64,000 nucleotides of DNA from Picocystis sp. L7 (taxonomy: Eukaryota > Chlorophyta > Picocystophyceae > Picocystales > Picocystaceae): positions 186,001-250,000 of the forward strand of contig QXJR01000026.1 in assembly GCA_020975725.1 (NCBI GenBank), given 5' to 3'. Position 1 is the first letter of the stretch. The number at the start of each line of letters is the position of its first letter. Both the position numbers and the translations under genes were made by a program. The notes below the pieces were generated by a model. The model saw only the letters and a program-made list of their open reading frames with translations. It was not told the DNA's origin and searched no databases. This document shows, piece by piece, positions 48,848 through 59,386 of this stretch.

Positions 48848-49756
48848 GGGATGGGCAACCGTCGTCCACCTCATCCATCCGTACGGGTACGCGTTCGGTG
48901 TACTTCATCCTCGGCCTCCCGCTTGCTCCCAATCGTTCCTTCTGTTCCCTCCGATCGAACCCGGGTCGATCCGGTCGGCGAAAGGGAACGCAGTCGGGTT
49001 CGTCGATGGATGGGAAGGGGGAAGGTCCCTCGAAGGGAGTTTCTTCTCTACGAGGGGAGGTCCTGGTGCCTCTGCGCCAGGGGAACGCATCCGGACGACA
49101 CCACGGTTTCCGAGGCGGAATTGCAAGCACGACCACCGCATCGATGCCGGAATCGCACCTTCCGTGCGTGCGAGATACGCATGCACGATCCGCGAAGGTG
49201 ATGGCCGAGAAAAGCCTGCTCCCACGATGGGTGCGACGTCCCCTTTCCCGACCCTGCCGACGCCTACCACCCAGGAAGGCGCTGTCGGTTCGATCGCCTT
49301 CGCAATGCACCGGTTTCCGACACACGTCGTCGATTGGTTCGGGGACGAGGAAGGTGCTCCTTCGACGACCACCCTCGACGATGGTACGCAGCCGATGGCG
49401 CTTCCACGGTCCTTGTCCGGTGGCGATGCTTCCTTCCCCTTCTCCATGCGTCTCGGACTTTGGAGTCCGACGTTCAAGACCAGAGCGGATGCCTTCTCTC
49501 GAACCTAGACCGTCGTGGCCGGCGAGGTTCGCATGCGCGCACGTGCGTCCGTCTCGATCCCTCCATCGCCACCCGCTTCGATCGGACGGTGGGGATCGCT
49601 CGACCGGAAGGATCGCCGTCCGCCCCGCCGTCCGATCCATCCGTACCGTACCGTATCGACCGCCTCCCTCCTCCCCGGTCCGTGACGACACGGCTCGATC
49701 GGATCCGTCTCCCTCTCCTTGTGCCCCCAGGGACGTCCCCCCCCCTTCGTCCGAAT

Positions 49757-49774
49757 GTAACCTCGAAGTTAACC
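49757..49774. promoter_or_regulatory. Paired TTAACC element (12-bp spacing)
   Basis: GTAACC at 49757 (one change) and TTAACC at 49769, 52-69 bp before the ZNG1 ATG. The inner sequence tcgaa is shared with the pair before bL19. Confidence 0.6.
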
Positions 49775-49825
49775 CGACCTTCGGAAGGGACGTCGACCGA
49801 CAGATCGCGATTGGGATCCGCGACG

Positions 49826-51039
49826 ATGGACGCGACGAAAGGCGCCTCGAAGAAGAGGATTCCGGTGACGGTGCGTGGGAACAAGGAGGGAGATGGCGTG
49901 TGAGGAAGGATGGGTAGAAGGAGACGCTGACGGAGGTCCCTGCCGACGCGTCGGGACGACAGGTCGTGACGGGATTCCTGGGCGCCGGGAAAACCACGCT
50001 CGTGAACCACATCCTGCGTGCAGAGCACGGAAAAAGGATCGCGGTGGTGGAGAACGAATTCGGAGAAGTGGGAATCGACGAAGACCTGGTGACCAAGTCG
50101 GTCTCCAGCGACGAACAGATCCTCCAGCTCGACAACGGATGCCTCTGCTGCTCGGTGCGTGGCGACCTCATCAAAACGCTGGGAAAACTCATACGCAGAA
50201 GGAACCGATTCGACCACATCTTGATTGAATGCACGGGACTGGCCAATCCAGGCCCCGTCTGCCAAACCTTCTTTCTAGACGAAGACATCAAAGAGAGCTG
50301 CAGGTTAGATTCCGTGCTTGCCGTGGTGGACAGCTTCCATTGCTCGAAGCACTTGGACAGCCATGCAGTGACCGGAGAAGTGAACGAATGCGTGCAGCAG
50401 ATTGCTTTTTCAGACAAGCTGCTGCTCAACAAAACCGATCTTGTGAAGGAGGACGAACTGAAAGCCTTGCTGGTGCGCTTGAAACGCATCAATGCGGTTG
50501 CTGAAATCATACCTTGCCAGCGATCCGCTGTTCCATTGGACAAGGTATTCGATCTAGACGCCTTCAATGTTCAACGCGTGCTAGAGCAAATGCCAGATTT
50601 CCTACCCAAGGAAGAGACCCACGATGACCATGACCACACCCATTGCAGTCATGACCATTCTGACTGTGCACACGATCACGATCATGGCCATGGTACATCA
50701 CTGGGCAATGCCAAGCACCATCATCTGGATGCAGTTACAAGCGTCGGTATCGTTGCAGAGGGCTCGCTCGATGTTGGACGCTTTAATAAGTGGCTAGGTA
50801 CCTTGCTTAAGGAGCGCGGTGAGGACCTGTACAGGTCAAAGGGGGTTCTTTGCGTCGATGGAAGTGATGAGAAATTCATTTTTCAAGGTGTGCATATGCA
50901 AGTGACTATGTCGCCGTCCTCGGAGCTGGGCTTGGAACCATGGCAACCAGGAGAGAAGCGCACAAACAAGCTGGTTTTTATTGGCAGCAGACTCGAACGC
51001 AAGTCGTTGGAGGAAGGATTTCACGGCTGTCTAGCATAG
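49826..51039 (+). CDS. ZNG1: COG0523 GTPase, ZNG1/CobW-type metallochaperone
   Basis: ZNG1 proteins hand zinc to client enzymes such as methionine aminopeptidase using GTP. Exons 49826-49870 and 49963-51039 (92-nt intron, GTGCGT...CGACAG) give 373 aa. The splice joins the short leader KKRIPVT to VVTGFLGAGKTTLVNHIL, so Walker A sits at about residue 20. Other marks are ENEFGEVGID, LDNGCLCCSVRGDL (the CXCC metal site), ECTGLANPGPV and LLNKTDLV. A His/Asp-rich loop (about 225-250: HDDHDHTHCSHDHSD...) should bind Zn. The CobW C-terminal domain ends with the LVFIGSRLERKSLEEGF signature. There is no transit peptide, so it is probably cytosolic. Confidence 0.93.
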
Positions 51040-52029
51040 TTTCTTCCTGTCATTCTTGCTTTGTTGCTTGGAATCAGGAATGATCTGCAAAAATCAGTGG
51101 ACAGGCAAGGCCAACATGCATCCCGTCGGAGCTATCTTCGCCAACGCGTTTGGTTGGTCCTTCAATTGCTCGTGATTGCTGCAGTTTCAAGTCCTGTTAG
51201 GTCCAAAGCTTGGCTACATCAAGACAATCTGCTTGCAGAGGAAGACGTGCGGGGGCATGCTATCATCAACGCATGTGAACATACACTCTAATACAGTTAC
51301 TATTGAATTGTGTGCCTCAAGGGCTTGCATCTTTCCTCTCCTCTTTGCTAGGTGATTGCGATTGCGCCCGAGTCAACCTGCAGGCGATTGATCGACTGCA
51401 AACGAAACTTGGCCGATTTTACACGCAACACCTCACCCATATTTGTCTGGCAAGCATGCTTCCGAATTCCATCAAAGTACTGCAGAGCTCCTGGCCACGC
51501 ATTGTCAAACGTCAACTGTTCGGAATAGCACTACCTCTTCTTCCTCCATTCAAGAGAGGTGACTCGTTCGATTCGAGTACAAATTCGATCTCCGGTGGGT
51601 GTCTCTTTCTTTGGTTTTGTGGAACACACGTGTCGAGGCCTTCCTTGGATCCTGGTTCCCATTCGAGGGGGGTCCGTTCCCATATCCCCTTATCTACCTC
51701 ACACGGGTTCGAACCCGAGCGGATCCTGGTTTCCATTGGACTCGAACTTCCTTTCCCCAAGGGATTTCCTTGGGTTCGGTTCGGATCCCAGACCCGACCT
51801 CCTCTCCCCTTCTCCATCGTATCGGTGTTCTTTCGCATCTCATCGATATCTTATTCCCTCCCGATCGATACGACGGATCCTCCTTTCCATCGATACCATT
51901 TCGCTTATGCATCGGTATCTATACCGCTGGATCGATACCTTCTTCTTCGTGGTATCGATGGGGAGGGGGTGGCGTCGTCCATGCCATCCCATTTCGGAAC
52001 CGATCGCGCAACTTCGACGCGCGTTGGCG
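51040..52029. other. Promoter gap before the ABCG7-like gene
   Basis: 990 bp. The first half is AT-richer 3' sequence. From about 51840 it holds an array of ATCGATA boxes (separate entry). A palindrome cgggttcgaacccg lies at 51712. No gene seen. Confidence 0.5.
51842..51959. promoter_or_regulatory. Array of six ATCGATA-type boxes about 22 bp apart
   Basis: Boxes begin at 51842 (ATCGATAT), 51864, 51889, 51911 (ATCGGTAT, one change), 51931 and 51953 (TATCGAT). Steps are 22, 25, 22, 20 and 22 bp. The array ends 71 bp before the ABCG7-like ATG. Confidence 0.6.
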
Positions 52030-54222
52030 ATGGTGTGGAAGCTGATCGCCACCACGGCGCTGTGGGGAGCGTTTCCGCAGCACAAGGTGGCCGTGTTGGC
52101 GGGAAGCGCGGCGTGGAGCGCCGTGCAGCACGTGCGAGCCAAGCGAGAGAAGAAACGGACGTCGTGGGACGAAAACACGTCGCTGGACGCAGGTGCCGGT
52201 GCGCAAGAGGCCGAAGGAATCGAGTGGTCGGACGTGCGTTGCGAATTGCTGCGCAAAGATGGAACCGTGGACAAGGAGATCCTTCGTGGAATCAACGGAA
52301 GGACAGGTGCAGGACGCCTCACCTGTTTGATGGGACCTTCTGGTTCCGGGAAGACGACGTTGCTGAGCATATTGGCCAGACAAATGCCCAGCAACAAACG
52401 AATGAGGCTGGTCGGTAAATACTACATCGGTGGTCACACCGCAGAATACTCAAGGCTGAGGATCGCCTTCGTGCAGCAAGAGGACCTCTTCTATTCCCAG
52501 CTGACGGTGAGAGAGACCCTACGTATGTCGGCCAAGCTGAGGGGACAAGACGAGAGTTGCGTGGAAGAAATCATCAAAACCCTGGGACTCGTCAACTGTG
52601 CGAACACCATAGTTGGTGACAGCAAGACGAGAGGTATCAGTGGAGGAGAAAAGAAACGACTGAGCATCGGAGTGGAGCTGCTCGGCAACCCTTCCATCAT
52701 ATTCCTGGACGAACCCACTACCGGTTTGGACTCTTTTCAAGCAGAAAGCGTTGTTGCGACCTTGCGAGAACTATCGAATGCTGGACACACAGTGATTTGC
52801 TCCATCCACCAACCGAAAAGCGCGATATTTGGTATGTTTGATGATATGGTTCTCCTTGCAGAGGGAATGTGCATCTATTCCGGGCCGTTGGAGGAAGCCG
52901 AATCGTATTTCTCTACGCAGGGCCATCCCTGTCCGAATCTGTGCAATCCAGCTGAGCATTACATCGATCTAGTGAGCATGGATTATAGCAGTGACGAACG
53001 AGAGGAAGCAACGCAGTCAAGAATTCTCAAGCTTGCTGCTGCGTGGAGGGGTCACTACAACCATCAACGCAAGCCGCTCCACTCCACTACGGATCTCAAA
53101 AAGGACGCAGAGCTTTCAACCAAGCTGGTGCCCACCAAGCGTGGGGGGATTTTTACCCAAGTGCGCTTACTTCTCGCCAGATCTTGGAGGCAAATCCGTA
53201 GGGACAAAGCCACGAACTTGGTGCGTCTCAATACCTCCCTCTTCTCCGCTCTGTTGTTTGGTTCCATCTTCTACAAGCTGCCATTTACACAAGTGTCCAT
53301 CCAGGACCGCATGGGCCTCTTGCAGGTATCCTGCATCAATGCTGCGATGACAGCCTTGACGAAGACTCTCAATGCCTTCCCAAGAGAGGCGACCATTGTG
53401 GGAAGAGAGAGAGCAAAAAAGCTGTACAATGTTGGACCTTACTTTGCATCGAAGCTCCTGGCTGAATTGCCAATCAGTGCTATCTTCCCTGCCATTTTTG
53501 GTGCGGTGGTTTATCCTATGGCAGGGTTGAATAAGAATGCATCTCGTTTCCTCCAGTTCCTTGGCATTGTCACCTTGGAAAGCTTTACATCGGCGTCCTT
53601 GGGATTGGCTGTTGGCTCTGTTGCACCATCCACCGAGGCTGCCATGGCCATCGGTCCCTCTGTGATGGTTCTATTCATAGGTACGTAAACGACCGAAGCT
53701 CCGTCCTCGCCGAATCGATTTCGCCCGTTGTCCCTTCATCTTCGCTGACTTGTTCATTCTTTCCATACAGTGTTTGGGGGGTATTATGTGAATTCTGAGA
53801 CGCCTCCAAAACTCTTCAGCTGGATACCGAAAGTCTCCCTCATCAAGCACGGGTTTGAGGCTGCTTGCATCAACGAATTTTCTGGCTTGAAATTTGATGC
53901 GAAGGAGGATGGTGATTTGGCCACTGGAAGACAAGTCCTGGATCGCTTAGGTTTCGGGGAAGAATCACTTCAAAGCGCTATCGTGTGGCAATCGAGGATC
54001 CTCATCTTCAATTACCTCTTCACATATCAGATGTTGAAAAACAGGCGGCCAAAATTCCAGAGACTGGAAGATCCGACCCCAAGAACTTCGCTCGTGGAAC
54101 CATTGGAGGAAGCGGATGCAGGATCATCGATCCATTCAGAGACCAAGGAGGCTTTGGAGCCTGACACAAAAGCCTACAATAAGCCTCCAGTCAATGCAGA
54201 GAAACACGAAAAAATGAGCTAA
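52030..54222 (+). CDS. ABCG7: ABCG half transporter, ABCG7/WBC7-like
   Basis: Exons 52030-53680 and 53771-54222 (90-nt intron GTACGT...TACAG) give 700 aa. The intron lies far downstream, unlike the others. The nucleotide-binding domain has GPSGSGKTTL, FVQQEDLFYSQLTVRETLRM, GISGGEKKRLSIGVELL and FLDEPTTGLDSFQAE. The membrane half has about six segments and family marks: TSIQDRMGLLQ-like VSIQDRMGLLQVSCINAAMT, LKFDAKED after CINEFSG, and across the splice VLFIG/VFGGYYVN. These match plant ABCG7 closely. Its substrate is unknown to me. The N-terminal 40 residues (VWKLIATTALWGAFPQHKVA) are hydrophobic/basic and may be an envelope signal. An ATG at 51958 would add 24 residues. Confidence 0.92.
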
Positions 54223-54283
54223 TCGCAGATCGTGAGATATATGGCAATCAATGCGGTTTTTCAAGTGTTACCAGCATCAGTGT

Positions 54284-55517
54284 CTATTCATTTTTCCGAA
54301 GCTCTTGTGAGAGAGCTACCCAGCTGTCCAAGGTCTTGAGTGCTTTCCCGCTGCGCTGGACTTCGCGTGCCATTGCTACCCCTTCCTGCGGAGTCGAAGC
54401 TACTCCACATGCTGCCAGTGCAAAGCCAGCATTCAGACAGAGTGCATCGGCTACCGCACCTTCCTCCCCAGCAAAAACATCGCGCAAGATTTTCGCATTC
54501 AAGTTTGCATCTCCGCCCTTCAGGTCTTCTAGCGTACACTTGGGAAGCCCACAATCCCTCTGCGGGTCAATGGTGTATCTTTTCGTTGAGCTGCCTGAGA
54601 CTTCGAGCACGTCGGCTGGGCCACAAGGAGTAAGTTCATCCAGGCCCATGGAGTGCACCACGAGGGCTTTCTTGGTCCCCAATCGAGAGAGCGCATCGGC
54701 CATCAAGGGTGCTAGAGAGTTGGAATACACCCCTATCAGCCCGTACGAAGCACCCGCAGGATTGAGCATTGGTCCTAGGATGTTGAATGCTGTTCGCACT
54801 CTCAATGATTTCCTGACAGGTCCCACAGCAGCCATTCCAGGATGGTACCTGGGCGCAAACATGAATCCCACTCCCACTTCCTTCACGCATTGCGCCACGC
54901 CCTCCGGTCCCAGGTCGATCGCCACGCCGAGCTTCTCCAGCACATCCGCCGATCCACACAGGCTGCTCACCGATCGGCTACCATGTTTGGCCACTTTGGC
55001 ACCAGCAGCAGCAGCAAGGACGGTGGAACCGGTGGAAATATTGACGGTGCCTGCACCGTCTCCACCGGTTCCTACGATATCCAGCACGTCGTCTCCGGCG
55101 TCCACTGCTATTGCTCTCGCCTTCATGCCGAGCGCAAGTCCGGCGATTTCGTCCGCAGTTTCACCTTTGGCACGCAGCAACACCAGGAAAGCAGCGATCT
55201 GGGCGGCGTCTGCGTTGTCCAGGACTGCCTGCACGTGCCCTCGACTTCGTCAGACAAATTTGCGATCTTTTTCACGTTCCATCGTCCCAAAACGAGCTCC
55301 GCATCCGCGTTCCACGCACCGTGAGCACGTCGCGCGTCTCTTCCAGCGAGAGGTCTTCTCGTCGGACGAGCTTCTCGATGGCGTCTCGCAGGTCCAGTCC
55401 TTGCTTCGTCGCGGTCGCCTGGAGGGTCCTCCCACGCGTCTTGCACCTCTTCCTCCCCAGGAACCTCGCCATCGACCTCGTCGGCGTCGCCGTCGTGCGC
55501 GTCGTGGCGCGCATCAT
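54284..55517 (-). CDS. PAT1: Anthranilate phosphoribosyltransferase (TrpD), plastid-type
   Basis: Second step of tryptophan synthesis: anthranilate plus PRPP gives phosphoribosylanthranilate. Exons 55517-55320 and 55228-54284 (91-nt intron, GTGCGT...TGCAG) give 380 aa. The leader MMRATTRTTATPTRSMARFL is Arg/Thr-rich, as a plastid transit peptide should be. The enzyme starts GLDLRDAIEKLVRREDLSLE and continues across the splice with RDVLT/AVLDNADAAQIAAFLVLL. PRPP and Mg motifs: DIVGTGGDGAGTVNISTGS and KHGSRSVSSLCGSADVLEKL; the anthranilate tunnel has FMFAPRYHPGM and FNILGPMLNPAG. Its 3' end lies 61 bp from that of the ABCG7-like gene. Confidence 0.95.
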
Positions 55518-56197
55518 CGCGGACGTCGCTCGGCTATGGCGAACCTTTGGACGCATGTGGGCACCACACCCGTTTGAGTTACGTAAACGGTTACGGTTAC
55601 GGGTGTCGGGTGGGGGAAGGACGGGTGTGGTCTTGGACGGTGCAACGGACCTTCGTCGGCTGCCTTGGCTTCGAGCTTGGGCAGGTGTGAGACGCGGATC
55701 CGAACACCGGACGTGCGGAGAGGGCTTGGATCCGGGCCCAGGTGCAGGTGTCGACTCCACGTGTGCAGGAGCCGCACGCCGTTTCCACCTTCCGAGGCCA
55801 ATCGCTTCGTCGAAGCCGTGGCTGGCCCGTGCCGTCCGGGGTACCGGACCGTACGGAGTTGGGAACGGGTTCTTCCCTTCTGCCCGGTCAACCTTTCCCT
55901 TTCGTACCCGAGAGCTCCACCGGGAGGTCCTCCCTTTCCCGTCCGGTGGTGGGACGCGTGTGGGCGTTCCCTGTCCCATCGACTGGAACGGTTTCGAAGC
56001 ACACGTCCTGGTTCGAACTGGACGACGTCTTCGACGAAAAGGTGGACGTGCTTCGGACGGGAAAGACCGCGAAAGGGACGAACGTGGACCGTGGAAGGCT
56101 CGAAGGACAGGAGAAGAAGCAGGCGGGTGAACCAGCGGACGTCGCAAGCAAGGAAGGGCTCGGGCTGGGCTGCTGGGCTCGAAACGTGTTGGCCGGG
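55518..56197. other. Divergent promoter gap (PAT1 / EamA transporter)
   Basis: 680 bp. TTAC repeats at 55579-55600; otherwise nothing recognised. The frame of the EamA gene is open back to 55742, but the residues look random. Confidence 0.5.
55579..55600. promoter_or_regulatory. TTAC triple (12- and 6-bp spacing) before PAT1
   Basis: TTACG at 55579, 55591 and 55597; the first two are 12 bp apart, as in the TTAACC pairs. It lies 62-83 bp upstream of the PAT1 ATG on the opposite strand. Confidence 0.45.
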
Positions 56198-57151
56198 ATG
56201 GTGGCGGAAGGGAGGCTCATCAGCGTGTCGCCGATCAAAAACCACCTGGCTTGCATCGGCGCGTCCTTGGCGTTCTCCATTGGGGTGCTCTACACCAATG
56301 TGACAATAGGAGGATCGCACCACGTGCATCCGCTCATATTCAACTTGTACCGACAGCTCTGTGCAAGCTTGATCTTGCTTGCCGCGAGCCAAGAGGTGGA
56401 ATCCATTAAACCAGATCGAAAAGACCTACCCCAGTTGCTGCTTCTAGGGTTTTTACTTTTTCTAGATCAGATCGGGTTCATGAGCGATATGGCACACAAA
56501 GGAGGGCTGCCCTCCATATGCTTGCACGCAGCGGTGCCAGCGATCACCGCCATACTGGCCCTGCTCTTTAAAGTGGAGCAACTTTCATGGAGCAGGATGC
56601 TGGCAACGACTGTAGTTGTCGCAGGAGCACTAATGGTTAGCATCGGGAGCACGGGAGCATCGGCGATAGACGGGGGCACGTCGACCGGGGCTATGTATTC
56701 TTTGGGAAGCTCAATCGCACAAGCTGGGTATTTACTGCTGCTGAAACGAATCGTGGCAAGGTATCCTCCTTTAAGCACAACTGCGTGGGCCTTTCTAGTC
56801 TCTTCTTTGTGGACTACAGTGGTTGCGGCAACGGCAGTGCCTTTTGGTAAGCAATGGATGCTCCCTAGGAAAGCCACGGGCCCTCTCGCGTACTGGGCTT
56901 TGATAGGATCTTGCTGCGTGTATGTTCTCTACGGGATAGCATGCAAAGCAATGCTCTCCACACAGGTGGCTCTGTACGGATCCCTCATTCCTGTAGCCGG
57001 CCTTTTGTTTGCGTTACGAATTATCGATTACGTGCCAGTGTGGAGTTTCGCTGGAGTGCTGCTGGTCGTTTCGGGTATTGCGTGGTCCTTTGGTTCTAGG
57101 TCAACTTCGAAAGTTACTGCAATGAGCCTCGAAAAGGATGAAGAGGCATGA
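56198..57151 (+). CDS. EamA/DMT-family transporter
   Basis: 317 aa with ten predicted membrane segments in two EamA halves, for example LACIGASLAFSIGVLYTNVT, LPQLLLLGFLLFLDQIGFMS, MLATTVVVAGALMVSIGS, FLVSSLWTTVVAATAVPF and WSFAGVLLVVSGIAWSFGS. The line PSICLHAAVPAITAILALLF (end of TM4) and the second-half repeat around ALYGSLIPVAGLLFALRII are typical for drug/metabolite transporters such as WAT1-like proteins. The substrate cannot be read from sequence. The ATG at 56198 precedes TM1 by about 15 residues; a longer leader is possible. AATAAA lies 56 bp after the stop. Confidence 0.88.
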   Translation: MVAEGRLISVSPIKNHLACIGASLAFSIGVLYTNVTIGGSHHVHPLIFNLYRQLCASLILLAASQEVESIKPDRKDLPQLLLLGFLLFLDQIGFMSDMAHKGGLPSICLHAAVPAITAILALLFKVEQLSWSRMLATTVVVAGALMVSIGSTGASAIDGGTSTGAMYSLGSSIAQAGYLLLLKRIVARYPPLSTTAWAFLVSSLWTTVVAATAVPFGKQWMLPRKATGPLAYWALIGSCCVYVLYGIACKAMLSTQVALYGSLIPVAGLLFALRIIDYVPVWSFAGVLLVVSGIAWSFGSRSTSKVTAMSLEKDEEA

Positions 57152-57428
57152 CCAAACACTCTTAAAATTTCCATTCGCACCTCACCACGAGGTGCCAATG
57201 TCCTTGTCAATAAAACACGGTACACGCGGTCCACTGCACCCGTTTCACAACACGCTGTGCCCTGGGATGGATTGTGTCGTCCTAGCAAATTCGTCGATGC
57301 CTCGCTGAGCCACCATTTCAGCGCCCATGCAACGTTCACGGTTCGCAAGGAAAGCGAAGTGCAACGCACATCAATCGGGTGCAGCGATTCGAGAAGCTTG
57401 CGTTTTAGGAATAGTTGAGACGCTCCCT

Positions 57429-58115
57429 TCAATGGATCTCTGACCCATCGTCCACATCGGTGACCTTGACCGCTCCCTCTTCCGTTTCTAGGGCACATCC
57501 GTCATACAACGCCTTCGATCCTTGGACGACGAGTCGAGGCACGATGGTCGCCCAGATTTTCGAGCTGAGCGTTTTCGGCGCATCTACTTTGCACTGCGCA
57601 ACCTTTCCTTGGCAACGAATTCTGGTGCCTGGTCGTGCTCCTGGTGGAGCTTCCAGCACGCGCACGCATTTGCCTTCTGGCATCCCTTGTCTGTTGCACG
57701 ATGCGGCCAAGATCATGGCTTGGCTGACGCGTCCGGCGAGCTTGCACGGTTTGAGATTGGTGATGGCGACGACGTGTTGTCCGACGAATGCGTCGGGTTC
57801 CACGTGTCCTTTCAAACCTGCCACCACCGGCACCGTTTCTTCGCTCCCCACGTCCAGCTGCAAACAGAGCAGACGATCTGCTTCTGGATGATCTTCGGCA
57901 GCGGCCACTCGAGCCACCACAAGCTTCGCTTTGGCGAACTGCAGCGCGGATTCGTCTTCCGAAGCGCCGGACTGGGACGGTGCCTTGCCATCGTGTTTCG
58001 ATCCGGACCGCTTCTTGGCCTCGGTATCTGCTTCGACAGGTTTCAAGGCGTCTTCCACGTCCTCGATCAGGCCGCGAACGTGGGCGAGCGCTTCGTCGAT
58101 CGCAGCGGACGCCAT
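57429..58115 (-). CDS. tRNA-binding-domain protein (AIMP1/Arc1p-like)
   Basis: 228 aa. The N-terminal 60 residues form a short helix (IDEALAHVRGLIEDVEDALK) and a Lys/Ser/Glu linker. The rest is a tRNA-binding OB domain of the Trbp111/EMAP II kind: KLVVARVAAAEDHPEADRLL, VVAGLKGHVEPDAFVGQHVV, NLKPCKLAGRVSQAMILAAS and LEAPPGARPGTRI. Such domains lend tRNA affinity to aminoacyl-tRNA synthetases (MetRS in particular) as free cofactors. Whether it partners MetRS here is inference. There is no transit peptide, so it is probably cytosolic. The DMT transporter ends 277 bp away. Confidence 0.9.
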   Translation of the reverse strand: MASAAIDEALAHVRGLIEDVEDALKPVEADTEAKKRSGSKHDGKAPSQSGASEDESALQFAKAKLVVARVAAAEDHPEADRLLCLQLDVGSEETVPVVAGLKGHVEPDAFVGQHVVAITNLKPCKLAGRVSQAMILAASCNRQGMPEGKCVRVLEAPPGARPGTRIRCQGKVAQCKVDAPKTLSSKIWATIVPRLVVQGSKALYDGCALETEEGAVKVTDVDDGSEIH

Positions 58116-59386
58116 CGCTGCAGGTGCGTGCTTCGTCGTTCTCTCCCACTCGGATCCAGAAATTTGATGGCGATGGCGAAGGACCGGCACGATCGTCGAT
58201 GGCGAAGGACAGAGGTGCAGGATCGAGAAGGGGCACCGATGGAATCGTGTGTAGGCTGGAAGCGAGGAGGAAGCACGCGCAAGAGCGCGAAACGTCGCGA
58301 CGCAACGGTTGCACGTGGGAAAGACGAGCGCACGGGATGCGTTCCCTTCGCACGAGGCGTCGCCCAAGTGAGAGGGAACCTCTCTGTCTAGGCAGAGACG
58401 TCTCGACCACGGTGGTTTCAGGCGAGGTCTTCGACGCAGCGCTCGCCACGTTCGTGTGCTGCGAGGGACGTGGCCATGCGCACTTGTGGCGGGAAAGTTC
58501 GTCTGGAACCACTCCCGTTCGTCAGGGACGGTTCTCGCCTCCACAACCGTCTGTGGATTCGGTTATGGACCACAACCGAGTGTCGGACGGCTGTGGGGCC
58601 GGGTGGGGGCGGGGTTTCCCTCGGGGCAATCGTCCTGGGAAAGGTCCGATCGACCCGTTGGTGGGTTCGAGGGTTTGAACCGGATCCAACGTCCTTCCGT
58701 CCTCGTCAGCACGTCCGTTCTCGACCGTTGGCACCCCTCGGTCTCCCAGGTCCAGCTGGACCCTGCCACGTCAGACCGGGGAGCGGTGGGGAGGGAGAGG
58801 GGATGGAAGGCGCGGTTCCCCTCCCGGTCTGGCCTGTCCCTGTCCCCCAGGGAGAAGGGAGGAAGACGTACGGTCGAAGGGAACGGAAAGGGATGCGTGA
58901 CCCGGATCCCTGGCCGTATCCCAAAGGATCCTCCGTTGGGAATACCCCGGTCGAAGCCCGGTCGGAAACCCGGGACATCCACGGGCACCGTTACGCTGCC
59001 CGCAGAGGACGAACGGACCGGACCCCAGGCATGTCGCCTGGTCCTCGACGGCACGCGGAGGATCTTTTCCGCCCCTTCGCCGTAGCCGGCCGTACCTCCT
59101 CCGCGTCTTCCACACGTGATCGGATGCTTTCTCACACCGTTCGGTCGAGGTGCGCCCTCGGTGCCGTGTGCCGCAGAGGAAAGGACCCTCGAGTTCGGAC
59201 CTGCAACAGCTTCAGTTGCAGAACTCGACGAAGACGACCGCGCACACGACAAGCTTCCGAACGAAGCTCGAGCAGCTCCGCAGCCGCAGCCACAGGTACT
59301 CGAATCCGGACCCTCGGATCCGTCGGCCGTGCATCCAAACGCACGAAAGCGGCAGGTAGAATCCAAGCCGTGAGTCGAAGACCATC
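58116..59386. other. 1.27-kb divergent gap with two CGCAGAGGA motifs
   Basis: GC-rich, with long chance open frames on both strands. CGCAGAGGA occurs at 59001 and 59172. The segment 59173-59370 could hold a 5' exon of the next gene: it has a GTGAGT at about 59371 and two open frames. That is unresolved. Confidence 0.45.
59001..59180 (+). promoter_or_regulatory. Two CGCAGAGGA motifs
   Basis: Exact nonamers at 59001-59009 and 59172-59180, 171 bp apart. Confidence 0.4.

Larger units (their letters stand above)
48662..49825. other. Divergent promoter gap (GUCD1 / ZNG1)
   Basis: 1.16 kb of GC-rich sequence without recognisable genes. It holds CGCAGAGGA (minus strand) at 48839-48847 and a TTAACC pair at 49757-49774. 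Confidence 0.55.

Noticed and set aside
48492-50567. A 691-codon minus-strand open frame over ZNG1
   Set aside because: It is the shadow of ZNG1 and GC-rich promoter sequence; low-complexity Arg/Ser with no domain.
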